Positions 33,578 through 41,849 of a stretch of 44,540 nt of DNA are shown piece by piece. This DNA is from Rhodospirillales bacterium (GTDB lineage Bacteria; Pseudomonadota; Alphaproteobacteria; Acetobacterales; Acetobacteraceae): positions 1 to 44,540 of the forward strand of contig JANXSM010000073.1 in NCBI GenBank assembly GCA_025352665.1, read 5' to 3'. The notes below the pieces were generated by a model. It was not told the DNA's origin, searched no databases, and saw nothing but the letters and a program-made list of their open reading frames with translations. Numbering within the stretch: the stretch's first letter is position 1; each line of letters opens with the position of its first letter. A program made the position numbers and the translations under genes.

Positions 33578-34690
33578 GTGTTCGACTTCTTGCCGCATCC
33601 GTTGGAAATAGTGGTTCCCTTCGTTATCGTTCTCGGCGTGCTCGTGTTCATCCACGAACTCGGCCACTACCTTGCCGCCCGCTGGCGCGGTGTGCACGTG
33701 GAGGCGTTCTCCATCGGCTTCGGCAGTGCCATCGTCAGCTGGAAAGACAGGCATGACACCGTCTGGAAACTGTGCTGGCTGCCGCTCGGCGGCTACGTGA
33801 AGCTGCACGGCCAGGAGCAGCCGGAGGACGCCAGCCCCGAAACCCGCGCGTCCTGGCTGCCGGGTCGCACCTTCCACAGCAAATCCGTGCTGTCGCGCGC
33901 CATCGTCGTCGCCGCGGGGCCGATCGCCAACTTCCTACTGGCCGCTGTGCTGTTCACGGCCTTGTTCATAGCCGCGGGTCGTCCTACCACCCTGCCGGTG
34001 GTGGGTGACATCGTGCCCGGAAGTGCCGCCGATGTCGCAGGACTGCACACCGGCGACCGCATCGACCGGATCGACAGCACACCGATTGCGCGGTTCGAAG
34101 AGATCCAGCGCATCGTCACCAGCCATGCCGGCATCAAGCTGACCTTACAGGTTACCCGCAACGGCCTGACCCAGTTGCTCGAAGCAACGCCTGACTCGCG
34201 CGGCGAGGCCGGCCACGCCGTCGGTGTGCTCGGTATCAAGGGAGGCGCCGTCGCCTATGAGCATCTGAGCCCGCCCGCCGCCGTCGTCGCAGGCGTGACC
34301 CAGACCTGGGACGTCGCCGGCCAAACCCTGGTCGGCGTGTGGCAGATGCTGACCGCGCAACGCGGCACGGAAGATCTCGGCGGGCCGCTGCGGATTGCGC
34401 AGCTATCAGGCCAGGTCGCCCAGCTCGGTGCGGCCAGCCTGGTCAGCTTCATCGCCGTTCTCTCGGTCAACCTGGGGCTGATCAACCTGTTCCCCATCCC
34501 GGTCCTGGATGGTGGACATTTGGTGTTCTACGCCCTCGAGGCGCTGCGCGGCCGTCCGCTGCCGGCCCGCGCCGTGGAATACGGCTTTCGCGCCGGTTTT
34601 GCGCTTCTGGTCGGGCTGTTCGTGTTTGCGACGTGGAACGACCTGTCCCACTTCGGCCTCTTCAAATGGGTCTCTACGCAGATCGGGTGA
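33578..34690 (+). CDS. rseP: RseP-family intramembrane zinc metalloprotease
   Basis: Site-2 protease of 370 residues. Zinc motif HELGH in VFIHELGHYLAARW, one PDZ-like domain (about residues 140-205, VVGDIVPGSAADVAGLHTGD) and the second motif NLFPIPVLDGGHL. Acts in the inner membrane on anti-sigma factors and signal peptide remnants. The start is GTG 33578 with GGGGAAA upstream. The usual next gene, bamA, is absent; instead a strong hairpin follows. Confidence 0.95.
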   Translation: MFDFLPHPLEIVVPFVIVLGVLVFIHELGHYLAARWRGVHVEAFSIGFGSAIVSWKDRHDTVWKLCWLPLGGYVKLHGQEQPEDASPETRASWLPGRTFHSKSVLSRAIVVAAGPIANFLLAAVLFTALFIAAGRPTTLPVVGDIVPGSAADVAGLHTGDRIDRIDSTPIARFEEIQRIVTSHAGIKLTLQVTRNGLTQLLEATPDSRGEAGHAVGVLGIKGGAVAYEHLSPPAAVVAGVTQTWDVAGQTLVGVWQMLTAQRGTEDLGGPLRIAQLSGQVAQLGAASLVSFIAVLSVNLGLINLFPIPVLDGGHLVFYALEALRGRPLPARAVEYGFRAGFALLVGLFVFATWNDLSHFGLFKWVSTQIG

Positions 34691-34696
34691 TAATGG

Positions 34697-34733
34697 CCCG
34701 TCTTGATGCTGACAGTTGCAGCATCAAGGCGGG
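34697..34733 (+). terminator. 15-bp stem hairpin after rseP
   Basis: CCCGTCTTGATGCTG, loop ACAGTTG, CAGCATCAAGGCGGG: 15 pairs with a single G.U. It lies seven bases after the rseP stop. The sequence after it (TCTGTAT) is only partly T-rich, so it may be Rho-assisted or a transcript-end stabiliser. Confidence 0.75.
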
Positions 34734-34796
34734 TCTGTATCGCGCGCCGGGCCGGCCGGCGGCGGCGCACAAAATATGACTCATGCCAAACCGCCA

Positions 34797-34819
34797 TTGA
34801 CACCCGCTTCATGTGTCAA
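34797..34819. promoter_or_regulatory. 23-bp inverted repeat in the rseP-deacetylase gap
   Basis: TTGACAC and GTGTCAA are perfect inverted arms around CCGCTTCAT; CCGCC at 34791 and GGCGG at 34826 extend the symmetry. It lies between two convergent genes, which argues for an RNA hairpin or orphan binding site. TTGACA also matches a -35 element but no -10 is clear. Confidence 0.4.
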
Positions 34820-34847
34820 CCTCAAGGCGGGCTGGTAGAGAACCCGG

Positions 34848-34878
34848 CCCCCCTTTGCCCGGTGCGGCCGGGCAGGGG
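34848..34878 (-). terminator. GC-rich hairpin after the deacetylase gene
   Basis: On the minus strand, ten bases past the stop at 34888, CCCC...GCCCGG, loop, CCGGGC...GGGG form a stem of about ten pairs with a small bulge. No long T-run is present, so it is a moderate terminator candidate. Confidence 0.5.
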
Positions 34879-34887
34879 TGGACGTCG

Positions 34888-35928
34888 CTAGGCGGTAAGG
34901 TTGTCCGGCATCTTTAGGTCATTGCGCCGGGCCACCATCGCCGACAGCGGCCACAAGCTGAAGCCCTTGGCCTGCAGCGTCGGGAGCCATTCCTCAAGTG
35001 CTGCCACGGTGTGCGGCCACGGATGGCCGATGGCGATCACATGGCCATGGCGACGCGCCTGCGCCTCAATTTGGGCCAGCTGCTCGCGGATGATTTTCGG
35101 ATCCGGGCTGTGGTCGATGAACACATCGCGTGAGGCGGCAGGCACGCCGATATCATGGGCGGCACTGTAGCCGAAGGAATGGGCAACCACGACGCTGTCA
35201 AGGAACAGCATGTCGCGCGCCTTGCACTCCTTTGCCACCAGCGCCATCAGTGCCGGGTCCCGGGTCGCCACCGACCCCATGTGGTTATTGAGTCCAACGG
35301 TGCTCGGCACCGCGTCGATCGCATTCCTCAAGCGTGACAGGTTGACAGCTTCCGGCAGATCGACCCGCAGGGGATCCGGTCCGGTCCAGGCGGTCGAGTT
35401 GCCGAACGACTGCATCGGCATATGCAGCGTCATCTCGTGGCCCCGGGCGGCGGCCGCGGCGACCTGAGCGGACAAATTGCGTGCGAACGGGAACCACGAC
35501 AGTGTCAGAGGCCCCTGCATGGCCACAACTCGCTCGGTTGCAGGATGCACCACACCGAGGTCATCGACTACGATCGTGATCGCCGGTCGGTCGACCAGAT
35601 GCGGCCGCGCCACCGCGTAACGCTGCCACCGCGGGGGGGCAACGGAAGCTGCAATCGTCGGCTTCGCGACGGCAGGAGCCGTCGTGGCGGGCGACGCAAC
35701 GGCGGCCTCGGCAGTCTGGCGCCCCAGCTGAATTGCCTCGGCGGCCGTCTCGCTCGCCGTCGCGGTTTGCGCCACGACCGCAGGGGCCGCAGCAGGCTGC
35801 GCCGCGTCCGAGGCCGCGGCCATCGCTTGGGTTCCCCCTGTCAGCCGCCCATGTGAATAAACCGCCGCGCCAGAAGCGGCGGTGGCAACGGCGCCAATCA
35901 GAAGTCCACGGCGAGGCAGTGGGGGCAT
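34888..35928 (-). CDS. Divergent polysaccharide deacetylase family protein (YibQ-like)
   Basis: 346 residues. Residues 1-30 are an RR-containing hydrophobic signal (LPRRGLLIGAVATAASGAAVYSH), followed by an Ala-rich linker to about residue 110. The catalytic-fold domain carries ITIVVDDLGVVHPATERV, LSWFPFARN, HEMTLHMPMQS, NNHMGSVATRD, DSVVVAHS and GHVIAIGHPWPHTV, typical of PF04748. This family keeps the deacetylase barrel with altered metal residues; activity is unproven. Probably periplasmic envelope function. Divergent from the CDF transporter. Confidence 0.88.
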   Translation of the reverse strand: MPPLPRRGLLIGAVATAASGAAVYSHGRLTGGTQAMAAASDAAQPAAAPAVVAQTATASETAAEAIQLGRQTAEAAVASPATTAPAVAKPTIAASVAPPRWQRYAVARPHLVDRPAITIVVDDLGVVHPATERVVAMQGPLTLSWFPFARNLSAQVAAAAARGHEMTLHMPMQSFGNSTAWTGPDPLRVDLPEAVNLSRLRNAIDAVPSTVGLNNHMGSVATRDPALMALVAKECKARDMLFLDSVVVAHSFGYSAAHDIGVPAASRDVFIDHSPDPKIIREQLAQIEAQARRHGHVIAIGHPWPHTVAALEEWLPTLQAKGFSLWPLSAMVARRNDLKMPDNLTA

Positions 35929-36196
35929 CGGAACTAACCTATGTTGGCGGCCATATCATCTAGAACGCGGAGAAAGCAGTTGGGTTGGCAATCAAAGAAG
36001 ATAATTTGCTGTATAACAAGTATCTTAGCGGCAAATCGCAAGTGCGAACAGATTGAGAGATGCATAGGTGGCACGTTTGCGTGACAGGTGAGACTTCGCT
36101 GCAACGCCCGCCCGTGGTAGCCTCAACTATGGCCCGGCCCGACTGGCGTCAGGTGAAAATTCTCAAGCAGGACTGCATTTGGTCGGAGGCCTGGCA

Positions 36197-37168
36197 ATGA
36201 CGCCACCACAGAATCATGACGAACACGATGATGCTGTGCACGATCACGATCACGATCATAATCATGATCGGGGCCATCATAGCCACCACCACGCCCCGGC
36301 AAGCTTCGGGGCCGCTTTCGCGATCGGGGCCGCGCTGAACGCCGGCTTCGTGGGGGCGGAATTCATCTACGGACTATCTGCCAACTCGGTCGCGCTGCTG
36401 GCCGACGCCGCGCACAATCTCTCGGATGTGCTAGCGTTGCTGCTTTCCTGGGGGGCCGCCACCCTCGGGCGTCGGCTGCCCTCCGCGCGACGCACCTATG
36501 GCTGGGGCAGCGGCACCATCCTGGCGGCGCTGATCAATGCCGCCATCCTGCTGATCGGGGTCGGCGGTATCGGCGTCGAAGCCATTCGCCGCTTCGCAGA
36601 TCCCGCCCCGATCGCCAGCGCTACGGTGGTCTGGGTGGCGGCCGCGGGCATCGCGGTGAACGGCGTTACCGCCTGGATGTTCTCCCGTGGCCATGACGAC
36701 CTCAACATTCGCGCTGCCTTCCTGCACATGGCTGCGGACGCGCTGATCTCCGCCGGCGTGGTCGTGGCCGCCCTGGTGATCGGCGAAACCGGCTGGCTGT
36801 GGCTCGACCCTATGACGAGTCTGGTGATCGCAGGCGTGATCGCAGCCGGAACCTGGGGCGTGCTGGTCGACGCGGTGAACCTCTCGGTCGGCGGCGTGCC
36901 CTCCCGCATCGCGCCGTCGGACGTGCGCGCATGCCTGCGTGAGCTGCCCGGCGTCAGCGAGGTCCACGACCTGCACGTCTGGGGCCTCTCCACCACCGAA
37001 ACAGCCCTCACGGCACATCTCGTACGCGTGGACGGCGATGACGCAGCCTTGATCCAGGCGGCCTGCACCGCGCTGCGCGGCCGCTTCGGCATCGGCCACG
37101 TGACGCTGCAACTGGAGACGTCCGACCTGGCCGCGCTCTGCGTGCTCAGGCCAGACCACGTGGTCTGA
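36197..37168 (+). CDS. Cation diffusion facilitator family metal exporter
   Basis: 323 residues. An N-terminal His/Asp-rich cytosolic tail (HDHDHDHNHDRGHHSHHHA) is followed by six predicted membrane helices. Metal site residues appear in LLADAAHNLSDVL (helix II) and LHMAADALISAGV (helix V), and a C-terminal cytosolic domain has VHDLHVWGLSTTETALTAHL. The H/D site pattern fits zinc, perhaps cobalt or cadmium. ATG 36197 has GGAGG eight bases upstream. Confidence 0.92.
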   Translation: MTPPQNHDEHDDAVHDHDHDHNHDRGHHSHHHAPASFGAAFAIGAALNAGFVGAEFIYGLSANSVALLADAAHNLSDVLALLLSWGAATLGRRLPSARRTYGWGSGTILAALINAAILLIGVGGIGVEAIRRFADPAPIASATVVWVAAAGIAVNGVTAWMFSRGHDDLNIRAAFLHMAADALISAGVVVAALVIGETGWLWLDPMTSLVIAGVIAAGTWGVLVDAVNLSVGGVPSRIAPSDVRACLRELPGVSEVHDLHVWGLSTTETALTAHLVRVDGDDAALIQAACTALRGRFGIGHVTLQLETSDLAALCVLRPDHVV

Positions 37169-37256
37169 CTTATACCAATCCCGAAAGAACCTCGCTCTGA
37201 CCATCCCCCGTTACGGGAGACACCTCGTGTCAGCTCCTTAGGGGGCAGAGGTGCAG

Positions 37257-37391
37257 ATGACGAAGAAGACACGACGGGAGTTCACGGACGAGTTTACACG
37301 CGAGGCTGCGGTTCCACTGCGCGACGGCGGGCGTCCGCTGTCGCAAATCGCGGCCGAGTTGGGTTTGGAGCCATCGGTGCTACGGCGCTAA
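37257..37391 (+). pseudogene. Truncated IS3-family OrfA
   Basis: Forty-four codons encode KKTRREFTDEFTREAAVPLRDGGRPLSQIAAELGLEPS, the helix-turn-helix start of an IS3-family OrfA, ending in a premature TAA after VLRR. The rest of OrfA (leucine zipper and frameshift window) is missing. A left-end-like TGACCATCCCCC lies about 55 bases upstream. Confidence 0.75.
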
Positions 37392-37413
37392 TATCTTCCC
37401 ACTCTTCCGGTTC

Positions 37414-37518
37414 ATGAGCGCCAGCCAAGCCTACTTCCCGGTAGCCGCCATGGCGCGCGTCCCCGGCGTGTCGAAAGCTGGTTTCTATGCCTGGCGGCAT
37501 CGCACGCCGTCCATGTAG
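37414..37518 (+). pseudogene. Fragment of IS3-family OrfB (integrase) N-terminus
   Basis: Thirty-four codons read MSASQAYFPVAAMARVPGVSKAGFYAWRHRTPSM then TAG. This is the typical start of an IS3 OrfB (motif vSkaGFYaWrhR). The DDE domain is absent. It lies just 22 bases after the OrfA relic, so most of the element has been deleted. Confidence 0.75.
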
Positions 37519-37542
37519 GTCGTTGCGAGCGGGACATTTTTG

Positions 37543-37827
37543 TCAAAATCCACAGCCTGGTTTGCACGGGAGACTGACGCAGTCGATACGCAGCTGTCGG
37601 CTATCCCGCCGTAACCGGGATAACTCGTCGCGTTCCGCAGCACTCAGGCTGGGAAGCACTTCCTCCCGGTGGCACTCGTGACTACCGGCCTACGCGATCC
37701 AGTTGCGGATCGACTGCGCCGTCGGCTCGATCTCTCGGGCGAGATCGTCGGGGTTACGCCCGGCACAGACCAGATCGACCATCTGGCGGCGGAACTCGGG
37801 TGAATACGGAACACAGTTTTTCGGCAT
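37543..37827 (-). pseudogene. Decayed IS3-family OrfA on the opposite strand
   Basis: Starting at ATG 37827 the minus strand encodes KNCVPYSPEFRRQMVDLVCAGRNPDDLAREIEPTAQSIRNWIA, a second, different IS3 OrfA. A TAG at 37690-37692 interrupts it where the family has Gln, and the same frame continues with LSAAERDELSRLRRDSRQLRI, the leucine-zipper part. The similarity then fades into noise. A different element from the plus-strand relics. Confidence 0.75.
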
Positions 37828-38139
37828 TATGACATTTTCGTGAGAGCGATCCGTCATACACCGCCGCCAACGCAAGCAAGCGGCACGCCTGCCCGCCATC
37901 CGTGCTCTGGCGCGGCGCAGCTCGCAGTTGCGCAGTGTCGAAATTAGGCCGCAGTGATATCGGCGTGGCAAGCCTCGCGCGTTTGCAAACTTGGAATCAG
38001 AAACGCTCCGCATCAGGAAAAGACATTTTGAGCCATGCCTCCCGGATTTGGTATGAGCCCATCAAGTTGTCCACAACATCTTGCGCTCATGCCGTCGTTA
38101 TTCATTGACCTCGGTGGCGTGGCTCGGCACGGTTGGGGA
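37828..38139. other. Gene-free stretch ahead of minC
   Basis: About 310 bases without a credible gene. The left part may be residual IS sequence; the right part must hold the minC promoter. A single TTGTCCACA, one base from a DnaA box, is at 38067-38075. No terminator or riboswitch was recognised. Confidence 0.5.
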
Positions 38140-38853
38140 ATGCCAAATGAGATGTCCCCCCGCATGCAGGTCCGAGTCCGTGGCCGCTCTTTTATGGCTT
38201 TCGTGATCGCACCTGAACCGCCTTTACAGATCTGGCTCAGTCACCTTGACGCTCAGATGCTGCGATCGCCCGGCTTCTTCGAGACGCGCCCTGTGGTGAT
38301 CGACCTGGCGGCTGTGGGCCCGGATGATCACGGCACGGCGACCCTGTTGACCGAACTCGAACAGCGCGGAATGAGCGTGATCGACGTGGAGAACGCGCGG
38401 GATCTGCCAGGCGCCGACCCGTGGAGACGCCGGCTGGTCGGCGGCCGCGAAACCGGCCCGGTGGAACCAACCATTGAGCAGGCCCAGGTGACGCCGGTGT
38501 CAGCGCCGCCGCCGTTGCCCGAAGATTGTTCCCTGTTGCTCGACGAGCCGGTACGCTCGGGACAGTCCGTGTTGTTCCTGAAGGGAGACGTCACCGTCGT
38601 CGGCGCCGTCTCTTCTGGGGCGGAGATCCTCGCCGGCGGCTCTATCCATATCTATGGTGCGCTGCGGGGGAGAGCCATCGCGGGTGCACTCGGCAACCCC
38701 CACGCCCGCATCTTCTGCCAACGCTTCGAAGCGGAGCTGGTGTCGATCGACGGGTACTATCGGACCGCCGACGATATCGATCCGTCGCTACATGGCCGTG
38801 CGGTGGAAATACGCCTGGTCGACGAGGCAATTAGCATATCCGTGTTCGGGTAA
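38140..38853 (+). CDS. minC: Septum site-determining protein MinC
   Basis: FtsZ-polymerisation inhibitor, about 237 residues (E. coli 231). An N-terminal domain (VRGRSFMAFVIAPEP...LRSPGFFETRPVVIDLAAV) is joined by a Pro-rich linker to the C-terminal beta-helix (LFLKGDVTVVGAVSSGAEILAGGSIHIYGALRGRAIAGA, CQRFEAELVSIDGYY). Start is uncertain: ATG 38140 or ATG 38152, the latter with GGGGA 12 bases before it. First gene of minCDE. Confidence 0.93.
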   Translation: MPNEMSPRMQVRVRGRSFMAFVIAPEPPLQIWLSHLDAQMLRSPGFFETRPVVIDLAAVGPDDHGTATLLTELEQRGMSVIDVENARDLPGADPWRRRLVGGRETGPVEPTIEQAQVTPVSAPPPLPEDCSLLLDEPVRSGQSVLFLKGDVTVVGAVSSGAEILAGGSIHIYGALRGRAIAGALGNPHARIFCQRFEAELVSIDGYYRTADDIDPSLHGRAVEIRLVDEAISISVFG

Positions 38854-38870
38854 GAGAAAAGGGAACAGAC

Positions 38871-39686
38871 ATGGCCAAAGTCGTGGTGGTGACATCGGGT
38901 AAAGGTGGCGTTGGCAAGACGACGTCGACGGCAGCTCTCGGTGCGGCGCTGGCGCAGAATGGCGAGCGCGTGGTGGTCGTCGATTTTGATGTGGGGTTGC
39001 GCAACCTCGACCTGATCATGGGCGCCGAGCGCCGCGTTGTCTTTGATATGATCAACGTCATTCAGGGCGACGCCAAGCTGACGCAGGCGCTTATCCGTGA
39101 TAAGCGGTTGGAGAACTTGATGCTGCTGCCGGCCTCGCAAACCCGTGACAAGGATGCATTGACCAGCGAAGGCGTGGCCAAGGTGATCGCCGAGCTGCGA
39201 GAGAAGTTCGACTGGGTGCTCTGCGACAGCCCCGCCGGCATCGAGCGCGGTGCCTCGCTCGCCATGCATCACGCCGACATCGCCATCGTCGTTACCAACC
39301 CTGAGGTTTCGTCGGTGCGTGACAGCGACCGCATTATCGGCATGCTGGACAGCAAGACCGAGCGGGCAGAGCGCGGCGAACGCATCGAGAAGCATCTGCT
39401 GCTGACGCGTTACGACCCAGTGCGCGCCGAACGTGGCGACATGCTCAAGGTCGAAGATGTGCTCGACATCCTTTCCATTCCGCTCCTGGGCATCATCCCG
39501 GAAAGCCAGGAAGTCCTGCGCGCCTCCAACGTCGGCTCACCAGTGACACTGAATGCTCCTATCAGCGCCCCGGCCCGTGCCTATCTCGATGCGGTCCGCC
39601 GGCTGCGGGGCGAAACCGTCGACATGACCGTGCCATCCGACAAGGTCGGCCTCGTGGCCCGACTGTTCGGTCGGAGGGCGGCATGA
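38871..39686 (+). CDS. minD: Septum site-determining ATPase MinD
   Basis: 271 residues. Deviant Walker [15 protein letters not shown] with the signature lysine, [24 protein letters not shown] and a C-terminal basic amphipathic membrane-targeting helix ([11 protein letters not shown]). Recruits MinC to the membrane and oscillates with MinE. Preceded by AAGGGAA and separated from minC by 17 bases. Confidence 0.97.
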   Translation: MAKVVVVTSGKGGVGKTTSTAALGAALAQNGERVVVVDFDVGLRNLDLIMGAERRVVFDMINVIQGDAKLTQALIRDKRLENLMLLPASQTRDKDALTSEGVAKVIAELREKFDWVLCDSPAGIERGASLAMHHADIAIVVTNPEVSSVRDSDRIIGMLDSKTERAERGERIEKHLLLTRYDPVRAERGDMLKVEDVLDILSIPLLGIIPESQEVLRASNVGSPVTLNAPISAPARAYLDAVRRLRGETVDMTVPSDKVGLVARLFGRRAA

Positions 39687-39949
39687 GCGGCATTTTCGAC
39701 CTTTTCAAACGACGGCCGACCGCCAACGTCGCGCGTGAGCGTCTGCAGATCCTGCTGTCGCACGAGCGCGCCTCCGTTGGACAGGAGGGACTCGTAGCCA
39801 CCTTGCGCGAGGAAATCCTCGCCGTCATCGCCAAGCATATCCCGGTCGATCGGGACCAGGTGCAGGTAAAACTGGAGCGTAGCGGCGAGTCTTCCATCCT
39901 GGAGATCGACGTGACGATGCCGCCGGTGCGTGTCCGCGCCGTGGCTTGA
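39683..39949 (+). CDS. minE: Cell division topological specificity factor MinE
   Basis: 88 residues, same as E. coli. N-terminal [26 protein letters not shown] is the MinD-binding/membrane segment and the rest the dimerisation domain ([26 protein letters not shown]). ATG overlaps the minD stop. Its own stop codon lies at the edge of the inverted-repeat element described below. Confidence 0.96.
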   Translation: MSGIFDLFKRRPTANVARERLQILLSHERASVGQEGLVATLREEILAVIAKHIPVDRDQVQVKLERSGESSILEIDVTMPPVRVRAVA

Positions 39950-40213
39950 GGCCGGTTCCGGCTGCGCCGAATGCGCTCCGCGCGGGCAGGGCTGTTGCCC
40001 TGCACCCACCAGGGGCCGTCGCCCCTGGACCCCGCTCATTGAAACGGATCTTTTAGCGAGAAGGGTCCATATTCGCGTGTTGTCAGCACCCGCGGGTATG
40101 GCCCCAAGAGACATGCCTTAAACGAATGGAGTCCCAGAGGCGCCGCCTCTGGCAGGTCCAGGGCAGCGCCCTGGTCGGGCCGAAGGCCATCCGGCGCAGC
40201 CGGAACCGGCTCA
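39947..40213. repeat. 265-bp intergenic element with long terminal inverted repeats and nested hairpins
   Basis: The left end GCCGGTTCCGGCTGCGCCG (39951 on) is matched in reverse by CGGCGCAGCCGGAACCGGC at 40192-40210. Inside lie four small hairpins: 39986-40003 (GCAGGGC/GCCCTGC), 40009-40028 (CCAGGGGC/GCCCCTGG), 40134-40152 (CCAGAGGC/CCTCTGG) and 40158-40174 (CCAGGGC/GCCCTGG). The centre is also roughly symmetric (GGGTCCATA against TATGGCCCC). No ORF. Looks like a MITE or paired REP-type repeat; it may also end minCDE transcripts. Confidence 0.75.
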
Positions 40214-40258
40214 TCAAGGCTTGCAGCCGATCCCATGATTTCATAGCTTGCCCCCCAA

Positions 40259-40277
40259 TATCGATAATCTAGCGATA
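40259..40277. promoter_or_regulatory. Possible operator in front of the GntR gene
   Basis: TATCGATAATCTAGCGATA has inverted arms TATCG/CGATA and lies just before the ribosome binding site of the GntR-family gene, a usual place for an autoregulatory site. Support is only symmetry and location. Confidence 0.3.
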
Positions 40278-40287
40278 GGGGGATCGC

Positions 40288-40932
40288 ATCCGAGCAAAGC
40301 TCGCACGTCTGCCACGCGGGCAGTCCATCCTGAACGAACTGCGCCGGCGCATCGTGCTCAACGAGTTGCCTCCCGGGTCGGTGCTGGTGGAATTGGCCTT
40401 GGCGGCGGAATTGGTAGGCAGCCAGTCGTCCATCCGCGAGGCGCTGCTGCGTCTGGAGGGCGAGGGGCTGGTGGTGCGTTCGGGGCACCAGGGCACGACG
40501 ATCACCGACCTCGATGCAGTCGAAGCCGGGGAGATCCTGGCGCTGCGGCGGCGGATCGAAGGTCGAGCCGCCAAGACCGTGGTGCGCCGGCGTATGGCAG
40601 CAGACCTCGCCCGGTTGGAGATGTCGCTGGCGAATATGCGCCAGGCAGCCGCAGCGGGCGACCTGTGGGACATGGTGCGAGCCGATACCCAGTTTCATCT
40701 TGATCTGTTCGCCATCTCCGGCCTGCACGCGATGGAGCCGATTCTGGCGCGCTGCATCCTGCATACCCATCGGTTCCGGCTTTGGGCGCCCTGGCACCAT
40801 CGCCCGTTGCTGCAGACCGCCGACCGCCATTTGCCAATTCTTGCGGCCCTCCGAGCGGGCGATGCCGCCGATCTGCGCCGGCACATCGAGGCGCACCTCG
40901 ACACGATCGTGGAAACCAGGAGCGAGACATGA
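40288..40932 (+). CDS. GntR-family (FCD) transcriptional regulator
   Basis: N-terminal winged helix (SILNELRRRIVLNELPPGSVLVELALAAELVGSQSSIREALLRLEGEGLV) and an FCD effector domain with metal-type residues (DTQFHLDLFAISG, HRPLLQTADRHLPILAAL, HIEAHLDTI). The annotated start is unresolved. The first helix requires coding from at least 40324, but no ATG, GTG or TTG occurs between the in-frame stop at 40276 and the GTG at 40354. An ATC at 40288 with AGGGGG six bases upstream is the best-placed initiator and gives 214 residues. Likely controls the esterase/ABC operon that follows; its stop overlaps the next start by ATGA. Confidence 0.8.
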   Translation: MRAKLARLPRGQSILNELRRRIVLNELPPGSVLVELALAAELVGSQSSIREALLRLEGEGLVVRSGHQGTTITDLDAVEAGEILALRRRIEGRAAKTVVRRRMAADLARLEMSLANMRQAAAAGDLWDMVRADTQFHLDLFAISGLHAMEPILARCILHTHRFRLWAPWHHRPLLQTADRHLPILAALRAGDAADLRRHIEAHLDTIVETRSET

Positions 40933-41831
40933 CGCCGCACCCGCAGATGCAAGCCATCCTACTCGAACAGCAGGCGACGCCGTTGCCCGATCCCGCGGCG
41001 CTGCCGATCGCACAGGCGCGGACCAACTTTGAACGCAATGCGCTGGCCTGGAACACCCCGCTGCCCGAGATGGAAACGGGAGATGTAACCGTCGGCGGCA
41101 TCGCATGTCGGCTGCTCTCACCGACGGCTGACCCGACCGGTGTGGTCCTGTTCGTTCATGGCGGGGGCTGGACCTTTGGTTCGCCGGCGACGCATGAACG
41201 GTTTGCACGCTTGCTGGCCCTGCATTCAGGCGCCGCGGTTCTGGTGCCGGATTATCGCCTGGCGCCGGAGCATCCGGCTCCCGCGGGGATCGAGGACGTG
41301 CTTGCCGTTATTGCCGACCTCGATACGATCGTGCCCGCGCGGAAATCGCTTGTGCTGTGTGGAGACTCCGCCGGCGCGAACATCGCACTCGCCGCCGCGT
41401 TGTCTCGCCCGGCGAGAGAGATCGCTCTGCTGTCGCTGTTGTATGGCTGCTTCGCGCCGCGGTTCGACACCGCGAGCCACCAACGCAACGGCGACGGTCG
41501 TTTTGGCCTCAGCACGGCACGCATGCAGTGGTATTGGAACAACTGGTTGGGAGCCGCCGCCGATCCGCGCACAGCGCCGCTGTATGCAGCACTCGCCGGG
41601 CTGCCGCCCTGCCATTTGCTGGCGGCGGCGCTGGATCCGCTGTGCGACGACAGTTTTCTGCTGGCGTCCCGATTGGCCGCCGATGACGTGCCGGTGCGAC
41701 TCGACGTGATCCCTGGGGTCGTGCACGGATTTCTTCAGATGACGTCGCGGCTGAAGCCCGCCATGCGGGCCACCAGAATGATCGCCGCGGCCATTGCAGA
41801 GACGTTGCGACAAGAAGACCACCCAAAATAA
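40929..41831 (+). CDS. Alpha/beta hydrolase (hormone-sensitive-lipase-type esterase)
   Basis: 300 residues. Oxyanion motif HGGGW, nucleophile elbow GDSAG, acid in DPLCDD and His in VVHGF, in order, give the HSL/arylesterase-3 triad. Cytosolic, no signal peptide. Placed between the GntR regulator and the sugar-type ABC genes, it may deacylate the imported compound (inference). Confidence 0.88.
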   Translation: MTPHPQMQAILLEQQATPLPDPAALPIAQARTNFERNALAWNTPLPEMETGDVTVGGIACRLLSPTADPTGVVLFVHGGGWTFGSPATHERFARLLALHSGAAVLVPDYRLAPEHPAPAGIEDVLAVIADLDTIVPARKSLVLCGDSAGANIALAAALSRPAREIALLSLLYGCFAPRFDTASHQRNGDGRFGLSTARMQWYWNNWLGAAADPRTAPLYAALAGLPPCHLLAAALDPLCDDSFLLASRLAADDVPVRLDVIPGVVHGFLQMTSRLKPAMRATRMIAAAIAETLRQEDHPK

Positions 41832-41849
41832 AACAAGGGAAAAACCGCC

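Noticed and set aside
38067-38075. DnaA-box-like TTGTCCACA before minC
   Set aside because: Only one isolated copy; no cluster, AT-rich region or replication gene to support an origin.
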